A stretch of DNA of 64,000 nucleotides from Paenibacillus sp. NFR01 (lineage in GTDB: Bacteria > Bacillota > Bacilli > Paenibacillales > Paenibacillaceae), in assembly GCF_900111565.1 (NCBI RefSeq), contig NZ_FOIK01000002.1:1-64000 (forward strand). The letters are read 5' to 3'. Of the stretch, positions 53,866 through 63,321 are shown in pieces (within the stretch, counting starts at the first letter, position 1; each line of letters begins with the position of its first letter). Below the pieces are notes generated by a model. That model was not told the DNA's origin. It ran no database searches and was given only the letters and a program-made list of their open reading frames with translations. The position numbers were made by a program, and so were the translations under genes.

Positions 53866-56472
53866 TCAACTATCCTGTTCGATAAGTTGAATCCATTCAT
53901 TATATTCGTTTTGCAGCTTGGCATATTCCGTTTGCAGGCTGCGGTGGGCTTGGCTAAGTTTGTCGAGCTCGTCCTGCGCCATCTCGAACTGCGTGCGCAT
54001 CAGGCGCAGTTGGCCTTCCGCCAGTTCGTACCGCTCGCCGAGCTCAGCGATCTGGCGGCTGTCCTCGCTGCGATCCTGTCCGGCTGCCTCCGCCTTCGAT
54101 TCGGCCTCCAAGGCTTCCTGCTGCCACAGCTCCGCTTCTTCACGAAGCTTCGCCTCCCGCTCTTCCCACTGCTGCTTCTGCTGGAGCAGTTCCTCGTAGC
54201 GCAGCTTCCAGGAAGCTTCAACGCCGCGCAGTTCGCGGAGCGTCTCCTGATGGTCGGCGACAGCAGCAGCTGCCTCGCGGCTTGCTTCGGACATTTCCTC
54301 CAGGCGCCGGGCCGCTTCATCGCTTTCTGCTTCCAGCAGCTCGCAGCGCTCCCGCAGCCGTTCGCTTTCCTGGAGCACTTCATCGTACTGCGCAATCAGC
54401 TCCTCGTAGCGGCCGCGCAGTGCATCCCGCTCTTTCGCCGCTGCGGCGGCTTCCGCCTGCTGCTGCTCTAGCTCGCGCAGGGCATCGGCCCGTAGCTCGG
54501 CTTCACGCTCGGTCCGGGCCGTTTCCAGGCGCAGCTCCGTCCGCAGCAGCTCAGCCTTGTCGCGCAGCTCTGCCTGCGCGTCAGCCGCCTCGGCAGCCAG
54601 CGCATCCACGCGCGCCTGCCAGTCCATGGCCGCGCGCTCGCTGTCCTCGCGCAGCGCCGCAACCTGCCCGCGCAGCTCCTTCAGCTCGCGCTCGGCTTCT
54701 TCCCGCTGCTCCGCTTCCAGCTCGAGCAGCTCGCGGTTCTCGCGCTCCGCTTCCGCATGGCGCGCGGCTTGTGCGCTCAGATGTTCCACCTGAGCGCGAA
54801 GTCCCTCCTGCGCGGCAGCCGCTTCGGCGGCCAGCGCATCCACGCGCTCCTGCCAATTCGCGGCTGCGCGCTCGCTTCCCTCGCGCAGCGCCGCTACCTG
54901 CTCGCGCAGCCCTGCGAGCTCGCGTTCCGCCTGTGCCCGCAGCTCCGCTTCCATCTCCAGCAGCCCGGCGCTTTCGCGTTCGGCTTGCTCGCGTTGCGCG
55001 GCTTCCTGCTCCAGTTGGCGGCTGAAGGTTACCGTGCGCTCGCGCAGCTCTTCCAGCTCTTGCTCCAACGCTGTCCGCTTGTCGGCGGCTTCGAGCAGCG
55101 ACATTTCCAGCTCGGAGATGTCCTCCATCCGCTTATCGGCCAGTTCCTGCCAATTGCCGGCTTCCGCCACCGTACGGGCCAATTCTTCCTGCGCCAGCTC
55201 GAGTGCGCTTTGCAGCTCTTGCAGCGAATGCCGCAGTCCTGTGCTCTCCTGCTGCACCGCTTCCATACGTCCCCGCTGCGCTTCCAGCTCATCTGTCAGC
55301 AATCCGCCCAGCTCGGCAGCCGATTGAAGCTCCGCCTGCGTCTCTTGCAGCGTATCGCTTTTCTCCTTAAGCGCAGCCTGAAGCTCCGCAATTTCCAGCA
55401 GTACCGCTTCATGACGCGCACGAAGCTCCTTCAACTCTCCGTTCATGCGTTCGCCCGCTTGGACGGCGGCATCCAGCTCTCCCTTCAGGCCCGCCTCGCG
55501 TTCCAGTGCCTCCTGATGCTCCGCTTCCAGCGCCTGCCGCGAATCGCGTTCGCTCTTCAGTCCGGCCTCTGCCGCGCGCAGCCGGGATTGCAGTTGCCCA
55601 TTGCCGCCGCGCAGCTCGCCGAGCTGCTTCTCCAGCTCCTGCAGCTGCTGCTTATGGCGATGCTCCTGCGAGCCTTGGGACTGCCGCAATTCTTTCGTCT
55701 TCGCCTGCTCTTTAAGCAGTTCTTCCTGTGCCTCGGCCAGCAGCGTTTTATTGGCCTCGAGCTCCGCGCCAAGCGTATCTGCCTGTTCGCGGGCTTGGCT
55801 CTCCAGCGTTTCCCGGGTCTCGGCAAGCTGCCGTTCCAGGGCCGAATGCGCTTCCTCATGTTCCTGCGTCAGCGTCTCGCGCAGCTTGGCGATTTCTTCG
55901 GCATGGCGGGCCAACAGCGCTTCCCGCTCCCCGGTGCGCTCGGCTGACAGCCGCTCCAGCGCTTCCTGCTGCTGCGCCTGCGCGCTTGCCAGCTCGTGCT
56001 CATGGCTAAGCTTGGCTTCCGTAAGCTCCGCTCTCAGCGCCTCAAGCGCCGACGCGAGCCCGCCGCGCTCGCCTTCCAGCGCTTCCAGCTGCGCCTTGTG
56101 CAGCGCTTCGGCCGCAGCGATGACGCGCTCCGCTTCGGCTCTGGCCTCGGCTTCCAGCCGCTCATACGCTTCCTGCTGTTCCCGCTGCGCCTCCTGGAGC
56201 CGCGTCACTTCGGTGCGCAGCTCGGTACGCTCACCGGTAAGCATATTAAGTTCATTCTTGAGATCCTGAACCTGAATGGCCTGCTCTGCCATATGTACGG
56301 CAGCCAGCACCGCGATCCGCGGCGTGTCTAGCCGAGAGTGGGATTTGGAAATGCCGCGCATATGCTCGTCCACATACCGGGCGACTTGTTTCATATATTC
56401 AGTGCTGCTGCCTACAAGCCTGTAGGATGTTCCGTATATCTCCACGGCGACACTTGTCCGGTCCATAGCCAC
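53866..56472 (-). CDS. zapA: ZapA domain fused to a giant coiled coil
   Basis: The 868-residue protein begins with a normal ZapA domain (residues 1-80: 'VAVEIYGTSYRLVGSSTEYM', 'DTPRIAVLAAVHMAEQAIQV'), which binds FtsZ. The usual length is 85-100 residues; here about 770 residues of Ala/Glu/Leu/Arg-rich heptad coiled coil follow. It includes a 78-residue tandem duplication (about residues 505-660, DNA period 234: the same CCAGCGCATCCACGCGC word at 54597 and 54831). GTG at 56472 is eight bases from AAAGGAGG. It follows pheT, as zapA does in Bacillus. High GC in the coil causes long false frames on the other strand. Confidence 0.85.
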   Translation of the reverse strand: MAMDRTSVAVEIYGTSYRLVGSSTEYMKQVARYVDEHMRGISKSHSRLDTPRIAVLAAVHMAEQAIQVQDLKNELNMLTGERTELRTEVTRLQEAQREQQEAYERLEAEARAEAERVIAAAEALHKAQLEALEGERGGLASALEALRAELTEAKLSHEHELASAQAQQQEALERLSAERTGEREALLARHAEEIAKLRETLTQEHEEAHSALERQLAETRETLESQAREQADTLGAELEANKTLLAEAQEELLKEQAKTKELRQSQGSQEHRHKQQLQELEKQLGELRGGNGQLQSRLRAAEAGLKSERDSRQALEAEHQEALEREAGLKGELDAAVQAGERMNGELKELRARHEAVLLEIAELQAALKEKSDTLQETQAELQSAAELGGLLTDELEAQRGRMEAVQQESTGLRHSLQELQSALELAQEELARTVAEAGNWQELADKRMEDISELEMSLLEAADKRTALEQELEELRERTVTFSRQLEQEAAQREQAERESAGLLEMEAELRAQAERELAGLREQVAALREGSERAAANWQERVDALAAEAAAAQEGLRAQVEHLSAQAARHAEAERENRELLELEAEQREEAERELKELRGQVAALREDSERAAMDWQARVDALAAEAADAQAELRDKAELLRTELRLETARTEREAELRADALRELEQQQAEAAAAAKERDALRGRYEELIAQYDEVLQESERLRERCELLEAESDEAARRLEEMSEASREAAAAVADHQETLRELRGVEASWKLRYEELLQQKQQWEEREAKLREEAELWQQEALEAESKAEAAGQDRSEDSRQIAELGERYELAEGQLRLMRTQFEMAQDELDKLSQAHRSLQTEYAKLQNEYNEWIQLIEQDS

Positions 56473-56590
56473 AGTTGTGCCCTCCTTTGAATGTGTGCGG
56501 ATTCTCGGTGATCTGATTCTGAAGTCCTGCTTCTATTGTAACGTCGCTGTTAAACATTTGGCAAAAAAACTTCAATTGAGTATAAGTCAT

Positions 56591-56645
56591 AAAAAATACA
56601 AAACCGCAGCAATCCGGTTTACAAAGGATTCGCTGCGGTTTTGTT
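56591..56645 (-). terminator. intrinsic terminator of pheST
   Basis: Leftward, ACAAAACCGCAGC and GCTGCGGTTTTGT pair around a 21-base loop, followed by ATTTTTT. Confidence 0.85.
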
Positions 56646-56654
56646 AAATTCCTG

Positions 56655-59099
56655 CTATTTTCGCAGTTCCGCGCCAAAGTTTTGCTGAAGGGCGGACAAT
56701 ACCTGCTCATGCACTTCGCCGACCTCATCGTCGGTCAGCGTATGATCGGTATGGCGGTACAGAAGAGAGATCGCGACGCTCTTTTTGCCGGCTTCCATCT
56801 TCCCGCCGGTATAGACGTCGAATACCTGAACCTGCTGCAGCAACGTGCCGCCGTTCGCCCGTATAACATCCAGGAGATGTCCGGCCGGCACATCGGCATT
56901 AACAACGAGCGCAATATCCCGCTCCATTCCCGGGAAACGCTGAAGCTCGGTGTACTGCAGATGGACACGGGCTGCGTCATACAGCGGCTGGAGCAGCAGC
57001 TCCGCGACGTACGTATCTTCCAGATCCAGCTTACGCTGCAGCTCCGGATGCAGCTGGCCGAGCGTTCCGATCTTCACGCGGCCTGCTTCGCCCAGCAGGT
57101 AGATGGAAGCGGAGCGGCCTGGATGATAATCCTGCGGCGCATCGCCTTCATATGCCATCCGCCCCGAGAGGCCCAGGTGGGCGAATACCGTCTCGACGGC
57201 ACCTTTCAGGTCGAAGAAATCCACCGGCTCTGCGGGAATATTCCACTGTTTGGCGGCACGGTTACCGCTCAGCAGCAAGCCCAGCACCGGAAGTTCCTGC
57301 GGCTGGCGGGTCAACTCTTCTTCTTCGGAGAAGAACACGTTGCCGATTTCGAAGAGCGCCAAATCGCTTTGTTTGCGGTTCACGTTATAAAGCGCGATAT
57401 CCAGCAGCTGCGGGATCAGGCTGGTACGCAGCACGCTGCGGTCCTCGCTCATCGGCATGGCCAGCTTCACGGCATGGCGGCCCTGCGCAAAAGCCGGGAA
57501 CAGCTTGCTTTGCTCCGGCTGAATGAAGCTGTAGCCCATCACTTCCTGATATCCGCCATGGGAGAGCAGGCGGCGCAGACTGCGGCGCAGGCTTTGCTGG
57601 CGCGTCAAGGCACCCGGCGTTGTCACGCCTTCGATCAGGGTCGTCGGAATATTATCATATCCGTACAAACGGGCGATTTCTTCAATCAGATCGACATCCA
57701 CCGTGATGTCCCCGCGCCGTGTCGGAACTTCAACTTCGATTAGGCCGTGCTCCCGATCGCCGCATTTGAAATGCAGCCGGGCAATCAGCGTCTTCACTTC
57801 CAGCAGCGACAAATCCGTACCCAGGTAGCCGTTCAGCTTGGCGAGCGACAAGGTCAGCACTTTGTTTGCAACCGGTGCTCCGCCGGCTTGAACGATGCCT
57901 TCATGCACAGTGCCGCCGGCATAACGCGCGATCAATGCAGCGGCGCGGTTCAGCGCCGGAATGACACGTCCCGGGTCGACTTCTTTCTCGAAGCGCTGCG
58001 AGGCCTCGGAACGGAGGCCGAGCTGGCGGGAGGTTTTGCGTACGGTGCCGCCGTCGAATTTCGCCGACTCCAGCAGCAGATTGACTGTCTCGCCTGTAAC
58101 CTCAGTGTCCAGACCGCCCATTACACCGGCCAGTGCCACGGCTTTGGCCTCGTCGGCAATCACCAGCATATGCGGCTCCAGCTTGCGCTCCTGGCCGTCA
58201 AGCGTAGTCAATACTTCGCCTTCATGGGCCAGACGTACGCCCAGCAAACCGCCGGCGACTTTGTCGGCGTCAAACGCATGCAGCGGCTGCCCGTATTCCA
58301 GCATCACATAGTTGGTGATGTCAACAATGTTGCTGATCGGGCGGATACCCGCGGCCATTAGGCGGTTCTGAATCCAGAGCGGCGCAGGTCCCGGCTTAAC
58401 GCCGGAGATGAACCGCACGGCGTAGTGGGAAGCGTAAGCTTCGTCCGAAATTTGCACGCGCACGGAATCGGAGGCTGCGCCTCCTGTTTCAACAAGATCC
58501 TTGGACGGATCCGGCAGCTTCAGTTCGCGGCCGAGAATCGCGCTCGTCTCGTAAGCGGCGCCGAGCATGCTCAAACAATCGGAGCGGTTCGGGGTCAAGT
58601 CAAATTCTAGAATTTCATCGTTCAGTCCGAGCACTTTTATAATGTCGAGCCCGATTTCCGTATCCTCAGGCAGGACGAGAATGCCTTCCTGCAGTTCTTT
58701 CGGCAGCAGCTTGTCGTTCAGCCCCAGCTCTTTGGCGGAACAAATCATTCCTTGGGACAGGACGCCGCGCAGCTTGGCTTTCTTGATCTCCAGTCCCGGA
58801 AGTTTCGCGCCTACCAGGGCCACCGGCACTTTTTGCCCGGCGGCAACGTTTTTCGCGCCGCAGACGATTTGCAGATCTTCGCCGGTTCCGGCATCCACTA
58901 CGCAGACATTCAGTTTGTCGGCGTCGGGATGTTTTTCCTTCGATTTGACATAGCCGGTCACGATGCCGGACAGTCCTTTGTTACGGCGTTCGATGCCGTC
59001 GATTTCGATGCCCGCCGCCGTGATTTTCTCGGCCAGCGCTTCGGCGGTTACTCCTTCAAGCGATATATAATCGGACAGCCATCCGGTAGATACTTTCAT
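56655..59099 (-). CDS. pheT: phenylalanyl-tRNA synthetase beta subunit
   Basis: The 814-residue protein has the tRNA-binding EMAP-like domain (residues about 40-150: 'VTGYVKSKEKHPDADKLNVC'), the B3/4 editing domain ('RFEKEVDPGRVIPALNRAAA', 'SRQLGLRSEASQRF'), the B5 domain and the C-terminal anticodon-binding FDX domain ('FPGMERDIALVVNADVPAGH'). Full length. AGGGGAAGGTGAACG precedes ATG at 59099, 22 bases after pheS. Confidence 0.97.
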   Translation of the reverse strand: MKVSTGWLSDYISLEGVTAEALAEKITAAGIEIDGIERRNKGLSGIVTGYVKSKEKHPDADKLNVCVVDAGTGEDLQIVCGAKNVAAGQKVPVALVGAKLPGLEIKKAKLRGVLSQGMICSAKELGLNDKLLPKELQEGILVLPEDTEIGLDIIKVLGLNDEILEFDLTPNRSDCLSMLGAAYETSAILGRELKLPDPSKDLVETGGAASDSVRVQISDEAYASHYAVRFISGVKPGPAPLWIQNRLMAAGIRPISNIVDITNYVMLEYGQPLHAFDADKVAGGLLGVRLAHEGEVLTTLDGQERKLEPHMLVIADEAKAVALAGVMGGLDTEVTGETVNLLLESAKFDGGTVRKTSRQLGLRSEASQRFEKEVDPGRVIPALNRAAALIARYAGGTVHEGIVQAGGAPVANKVLTLSLAKLNGYLGTDLSLLEVKTLIARLHFKCGDREHGLIEVEVPTRRGDITVDVDLIEEIARLYGYDNIPTTLIEGVTTPGALTRQQSLRRSLRRLLSHGGYQEVMGYSFIQPEQSKLFPAFAQGRHAVKLAMPMSEDRSVLRTSLIPQLLDIALYNVNRKQSDLALFEIGNVFFSEEEELTRQPQELPVLGLLLSGNRAAKQWNIPAEPVDFFDLKGAVETVFAHLGLSGRMAYEGDAPQDYHPGRSASIYLLGEAGRVKIGTLGQLHPELQRKLDLEDTYVAELLLQPLYDAARVHLQYTELQRFPGMERDIALVVNADVPAGHLLDVIRANGGTLLQQVQVFDVYTGGKMEAGKKSVAISLLYRHTDHTLTDDEVGEVHEQVLSALQQNFGAELRK

Positions 59100-59121
59100 T
59101 TCTCGTTCACCTTCCCCTAAG

Positions 59122-60156
59122 TTAGATTCCTTTGAATTGCTTTACGAAGCCCATGTCGTTCGTATAGAAATACCGGATGTCGTCGATGCCGTATTTGAGC
59201 ATCGCAATCCGCTCCACGCCCATGCCGAAGGCAAAGCCGGTATATTTCTCCGGATCATAGCCCCCCATCCGCAGCACATTCGGATGTACCATGCCGGCGC
59301 CGAGGATCTCGAGCCATCCGGTATGCTTGCACAGGCGGCAGCCTTCGCCGCCGCATTTGAAACAGCTGACATCGACTTCCACGCTCGGTTCGGTGAACGG
59401 AAAGAAGCTTGGGCGCAGGCGGATGCCCGTGGCCGGTCCGAACATTTCTTTTACAAATTGCTGCAAAGTGCCCTTCAGGTCGCTCATGCGGATGTTGTCG
59501 CCGATGACAAGCCCTTCGATCTGGTGGAACTGAAACGAGTGGGTCGCGTCGTCGTCGTCGCGGCGGAACACTTTGCCCGGGCAGATGATTTTTACCGGAG
59601 CCTCCCCGTTTTTGGCCTGCATGGTGCGGACCTGTACGGGAGAAGTCTGCGTACGCATCAGCAGGTCATCGGTTAAATAGAAGGAATCCTGCATATCGCG
59701 CGCCGGATGGTTTTTCGGCAGGTTCAGCGCTTCGAAGTTGAAGTAGTCGGTTTCGACTTCCGGACCTTCGGCCACCTGATAGCCCATGCCGATGAAAATA
59801 TCCTCGATCTCCTGCACCACGCGGCTCAGCGGATGAATCCCGCCCTGCGGCAGGCTGCGGCCCGGCAGCGTAACGTCTACCTTTTCCGCCTGCAGACGCT
59901 GCTGCGTCTCCTGCTGCTGGAACAGCTCCTGCTTCTCGGTGATGATGGCTTCGATTGCGCCTCTCACCTCATTCGCCACCTGTCCGATGACCGGACGCTC
60001 TTCGGCGCTGAGGCCGCCCATACCGCGGAGTACCTCAGTTAACTCGCCTTTTTTGCCCAAATACTTGACGCGCAGATCATTTAGCGCCTGCGGATCGTTT
60101 ACCTCCTGCAGCTTGGCTACCGCCTCGACTTTTAATGCTTCCAGCTTTTCTTTCAT
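59122..60156 (-). CDS. pheS: phenylalanyl-tRNA synthetase alpha subunit
   Basis: The 344-residue catalytic subunit has an N-terminal coiled coil, motif 1 around '[20 protein letters not shown]', motif 2 '[20 protein letters not shown]', '[20 protein letters not shown]' and motif 3 '[20 protein letters not shown]'. Start at 60156 gives the standard '[12 protein letters not shown]'; the frame before it reads through the T-box terminator. Its ribosome site (AGGGGG) is weak and distant. Controlled by the T-box leader. Confidence 0.97.
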   Translation of the reverse strand: MKEKLEALKVEAVAKLQEVNDPQALNDLRVKYLGKKGELTEVLRGMGGLSAEERPVIGQVANEVRGAIEAIITEKQELFQQQETQQRLQAEKVDVTLPGRSLPQGGIHPLSRVVQEIEDIFIGMGYQVAEGPEVETDYFNFEALNLPKNHPARDMQDSFYLTDDLLMRTQTSPVQVRTMQAKNGEAPVKIICPGKVFRRDDDDATHSFQFHQIEGLVIGDNIRMSDLKGTLQQFVKEMFGPATGIRLRPSFFPFTEPSVEVDVSCFKCGGEGCRLCKHTGWLEILGAGMVHPNVLRMGGYDPEKYTGFAFGMGVERIAMLKYGIDDIRYFYTNDMGFVKQFKGI

Positions 60157-60197
60157 GGCCGTGTGCCGCCCCCTCTTTTCAATTATGTTTTTGCAAC

Positions 60198-60486
60198 AAA
60201 AAAAGGCCTTTTCTCCCGTAAGGGACGAAAAGACCGTGGTACCACCCTTGTTAGACAGGTCGCGCATTATTCCAACAGGGAACGTCCCTGTTATGCGGCA
60301 ATTAGCCTATCTCACTCTTACAGAAATAACGGTCTGCGGCCGGTATCCCCTACTGTGCTTTAAACAAAAGCCGCCTTCAGGGAACTGCTCCGGAGCGAAC
60401 TTCGGCAGCGCTGATTGTCCAGAAACGCTCTCAATCTCCGGCGTCTCCTCCCTGTGAACCAGGATGCTGCGTACTCTTCTCCATCC
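60198..60486 (-). promoter_or_regulatory. T-box leader of pheST, Phe specifier
   Basis: Read leftward, the T-box sequence AACAAGGGTGGTACCACG (60253-60236) is followed by the terminator GGTCTTTTCGTCCC/GGGAGAAAAGGCC with TTTTTTT (60235-60198). Stem I carries a GA-rich loop and, in GCGTTTCTGG, a plausible TTC specifier (60424-60422) for phenylalanine. Uncharged tRNA-Phe would stabilise the antiterminator and switch the operon on. Confidence 0.93.
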
Positions 60487-60511
60487 ATGCATTTCATCGA
60501 TACGTCTTTAT

Positions 60512-60540
60512 AGTATATACAAAATTTCGCAGAATGACAA
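60512..60540 (-). promoter_or_regulatory. promoter of the pheST T-box transcript
   Basis: On the minus strand TTGTCA (60540-60535) and TATACT (60517-60512) are 17 bases apart, placing the start near 60505, just before the T-box stem I. Confidence 0.75.
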
Positions 60541-60678
60541 GGAACGCAAATTTAGGTTAATTTTTATCTCGCTTTAAGCTCTCTTTAAGCTTCAAGGCGG
60601 ATTTTCGGGATATTTTTCAGCGAACGTTCAGCCGGTTTTGATACTTTTCCAGTTAGTAAACTTCAGGGAGGGAAGGTC

Positions 60679-63264
60679 ATGCATAAACGAAGAAAAACGT
60701 ACGCCGCCGTTCTGCTCAGCACCGCGATGCTCAGCCAGACTGCGATGTACGGGGCCTACGCCGAGGCGGCAGGCACTTCAACCGCACAAAGCGCAGCCAC
60801 AGCCGCTGCTGCCGCTACACTCGATAAGTTGGGCTCCATCGCCCTGAAAAGCGGAGTCAGCGTCAAGCTCACCGATGTCGGGCTGTTCGCGCAGGACGGC
60901 GGCAATATTCTTACATACACGATCAGCTACTATAACGGCAGCGGCGCCAGTGTGGATCTTGTCGATTATTTTTCCAAAGTAACGACCACCGGGGGCACCG
61001 TCATTAAAGGCGCTGCCGTAACGGCGAGCTCCAACGTGAAATCGGTTGCGGCCAAAACCAGCCAATCCGTCACCTACTATGTCAATGTAGGCAAAGTGAG
61101 CAAGGTGGCCGGCGTCAAAATTTCCATGTTCGGCTGGGATTTTGCAAGCGCCGCCGATTACCAGAAGAAGCTGGGCTCGTTCTCTGTACCGTCTGCGTAT
61201 ACAGGCAGCGTTGCCAAAGCCGCCAGCAAAAAAATCACCATGAACAATCTGACCGTCAACGCCAAAGCCGAAAGCCTGCAAATCTATAAATCGAGTGGCA
61301 AAGTATACGCGAAGGTCGGCATCAGCCTGACCAATCTGGGGTCCAAGGTGCTGAGCGATCCCGGCTTCAAGGCCTATCTGAATTCCGCCGGCGGCTCCAG
61401 TTTTGATCTTGCGCTTGACGACAGCAGCAGCGGGTACAAAGTTCAGCCGCAGGAAAAGAAAACCGTCTATTATCTCGCGGAGATCCCGAATTATATGAAG
61501 ACGGATAACATGACCGTACAGTTTGCACAGACTGATTCCGGGCTGAAGCTTAATCTGCCTGTGGTCACGTTCGCGCTGCCTGCGGCAACCACGCCGAGCC
61601 TTACCGTTGCAGCAGGTGCCGTGAAGAAACTGACAATCGACACCGTTACGGTCGATACCCAGTTGAAGAGCGCCAACGTCTACGCCGACGGGGACACCGC
61701 CAAATGGACGATGCAGTTCCGGGTGAAAAATACCGGCAGCAAATCCGTCACGCTTCCCGCCTACGAGCTTGCCGTTAAGTCCTCGGAAGGGTATGCCTTC
61801 CCGGTGGACACGAAGGCTTTTGCCAGCCTGACCTTAAAACCGTTGGAAGAAAAACTGATCGACCTGAGCGTAGATCTGCCGCTGGGCATCGTGCAGGATA
61901 AGCTGCAGCTGCAGATGACCGAACCGGCGACCGCGAACCAAATTGTTTTTCCGGCGGCTTACTATACCATTCCCTATACGCTGCAATCGAACACGCTTGT
62001 CGCTACGGAATACGGCGTGCAGAACAGCTATGGAACGTTTGGAGTAAAACTGGACTCAGTGTCCCGCACGCCATGGGGAGACGGCGACCAAATTGCGGCC
62101 AAGCTGACGATCCGCAACGCCGGCACGGCCAGCGTCCAGCTTCCTTCTTTGACCGGCGTTGTCAAAGCGGGCAGCAGCGACTTCAGCAGCACGGCCCAGG
62201 TGGTTGCGCCCTCCGCCCTGACGTCGCTTGCGCCTAATGCGACTACCGACATTTATGTGCTGGCAAATGTTCCGTACGACTATAATTTTGACAAGCTGCA
62301 GATTGCGCTTCAGAGCACCATTGACGGTGCGGCATCAAACTTTATCTCCTTGTCGACGACACAGCTGGATATTCCGGTTGTTGCGTATACGGCAGGAAGC
62401 ACGATTCAAATCGGCCTTTCCGGCAAGAAAGCTGAAATACAGGAACGGCGTACGCTGTTGTACAGTGGGTTGGACAATAATCTGCTGTACACCGAACTAA
62501 CGATGAGCAGCAAAGAAACTCGGCGGACGGATCAAGCAAAGCTGGTCGCTTATTATAAAAGTGAAGACGGCCAATTTTATGAAGCTGAAGTCAGCCAATC
62601 CACTGAAGCAACTAATCCGGGTGCAAAAAATCTTGTAACAGTAGTAAGTGACTTACCACTTGGAGTGAGCATAGCTAATCTGACTTTATATATCGGAGAA
62701 GCGGTAAGCTCCGGTAAAATGACCGCACTCAGCGGTTCACCTACGGGCTATATTGATACTGTCGGACTTGCAGTGAATCCCACTTCGACTGTTTCCCAGA
62801 GCAGTTTGATATCTGTTGATTTATATCCTTATACGATTAGCGTCACCAATGCAATTGGTACGGTAACTGACGGTAAGGATACATTCGCGCTTACACTTAA
62901 CTACAATCTATCAAAAAACAGTGAATTAATTGGTGGAACCTATGGTCATAAATTGGTTCTGGAAATGGTCGATCCTTATGGCCATTCGAACGAAAAGGTG
63001 CTTACTCTAGGTACCGATTTACCTGTCGGCCCCTACAAAACGTATACAACCACCTTTACCAGCAGCTTGTACAAATCTCTTGTCACAGGCAATTTCCGCA
63101 TCAACTTGTACGATCAGTTTGAGGATCAGCGAATGCTCCTTGCTTCAAGTTTGTATGACCTAACATACATCCCTTCTGTAACTACGGGAACCAACAGCTC
63201 AGATACCAGCGGTTCAGGCACAACCGGCAACACATCCGGGGGAACATCCAGCGGCTCCAACTAA
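60679..63264 (+). CDS. exported repeat-module surface protein of unknown function
   Basis: The 861-residue protein has a signal peptide ('MHKRRKTYAAVLLSTAMLSQ', cleavage near AYAEA) and about five to six beta-sandwich modules in a row. Each has a '...V.i.NtGsksVtLP...' phase and an '...L.P.e...i...a.lP' phase (for example 'RVKNTGSKSVTLPAYELAVK' and 'TIRNAGTASVQLPSLTGVVK'), as in CARDB/DUF4352-like proteins. A Ser/Thr/Gly tail closes the chain ('TGTNSSDTSGSGTTGNTSGG'). Base composition drops in GC from about 62480 to the end, so the last third may have a different origin. It lies 57 bases before an adaptor gene, so it may belong to an export complex. GGGAGGGAAGGTC precedes ATG. Confidence 0.7.
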   Translation: MHKRRKTYAAVLLSTAMLSQTAMYGAYAEAAGTSTAQSAATAAAAATLDKLGSIALKSGVSVKLTDVGLFAQDGGNILTYTISYYNGSGASVDLVDYFSKVTTTGGTVIKGAAVTASSNVKSVAAKTSQSVTYYVNVGKVSKVAGVKISMFGWDFASAADYQKKLGSFSVPSAYTGSVAKAASKKITMNNLTVNAKAESLQIYKSSGKVYAKVGISLTNLGSKVLSDPGFKAYLNSAGGSSFDLALDDSSSGYKVQPQEKKTVYYLAEIPNYMKTDNMTVQFAQTDSGLKLNLPVVTFALPAATTPSLTVAAGAVKKLTIDTVTVDTQLKSANVYADGDTAKWTMQFRVKNTGSKSVTLPAYELAVKSSEGYAFPVDTKAFASLTLKPLEEKLIDLSVDLPLGIVQDKLQLQMTEPATANQIVFPAAYYTIPYTLQSNTLVATEYGVQNSYGTFGVKLDSVSRTPWGDGDQIAAKLTIRNAGTASVQLPSLTGVVKAGSSDFSSTAQVVAPSALTSLAPNATTDIYVLANVPYDYNFDKLQIALQSTIDGAASNFISLSTTQLDIPVVAYTAGSTIQIGLSGKKAEIQERRTLLYSGLDNNLLYTELTMSSKETRRTDQAKLVAYYKSEDGQFYEAEVSQSTEATNPGAKNLVTVVSDLPLGVSIANLTLYIGEAVSSGKMTALSGSPTGYIDTVGLAVNPTSTVSQSSLISVDLYPYTISVTNAIGTVTDGKDTFALTLNYNLSKNSELIGGTYGHKLVLEMVDPYGHSNEKVLTLGTDLPVGPYKTYTTTFTSSLYKSLVTGNFRINLYDQFEDQRMLLASSLYDLTYIPSVTTGTNSSDTSGSGTTGNTSGGTSSGSN

Positions 63265-63321
63265 CATGATCGTGTTATCTACAGATGCAAGAAAGAACTA
63301 TAAACCAAGCGGAGGACGGAA

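Noticed and set aside
54282..55947. Long Ala/Arg/Pro- and Leu/Gln-rich frames opposite zapA
   Set aside because: They are shadows of a GC-rich heptad-repeat coding strand; no starts with ribosome sites.
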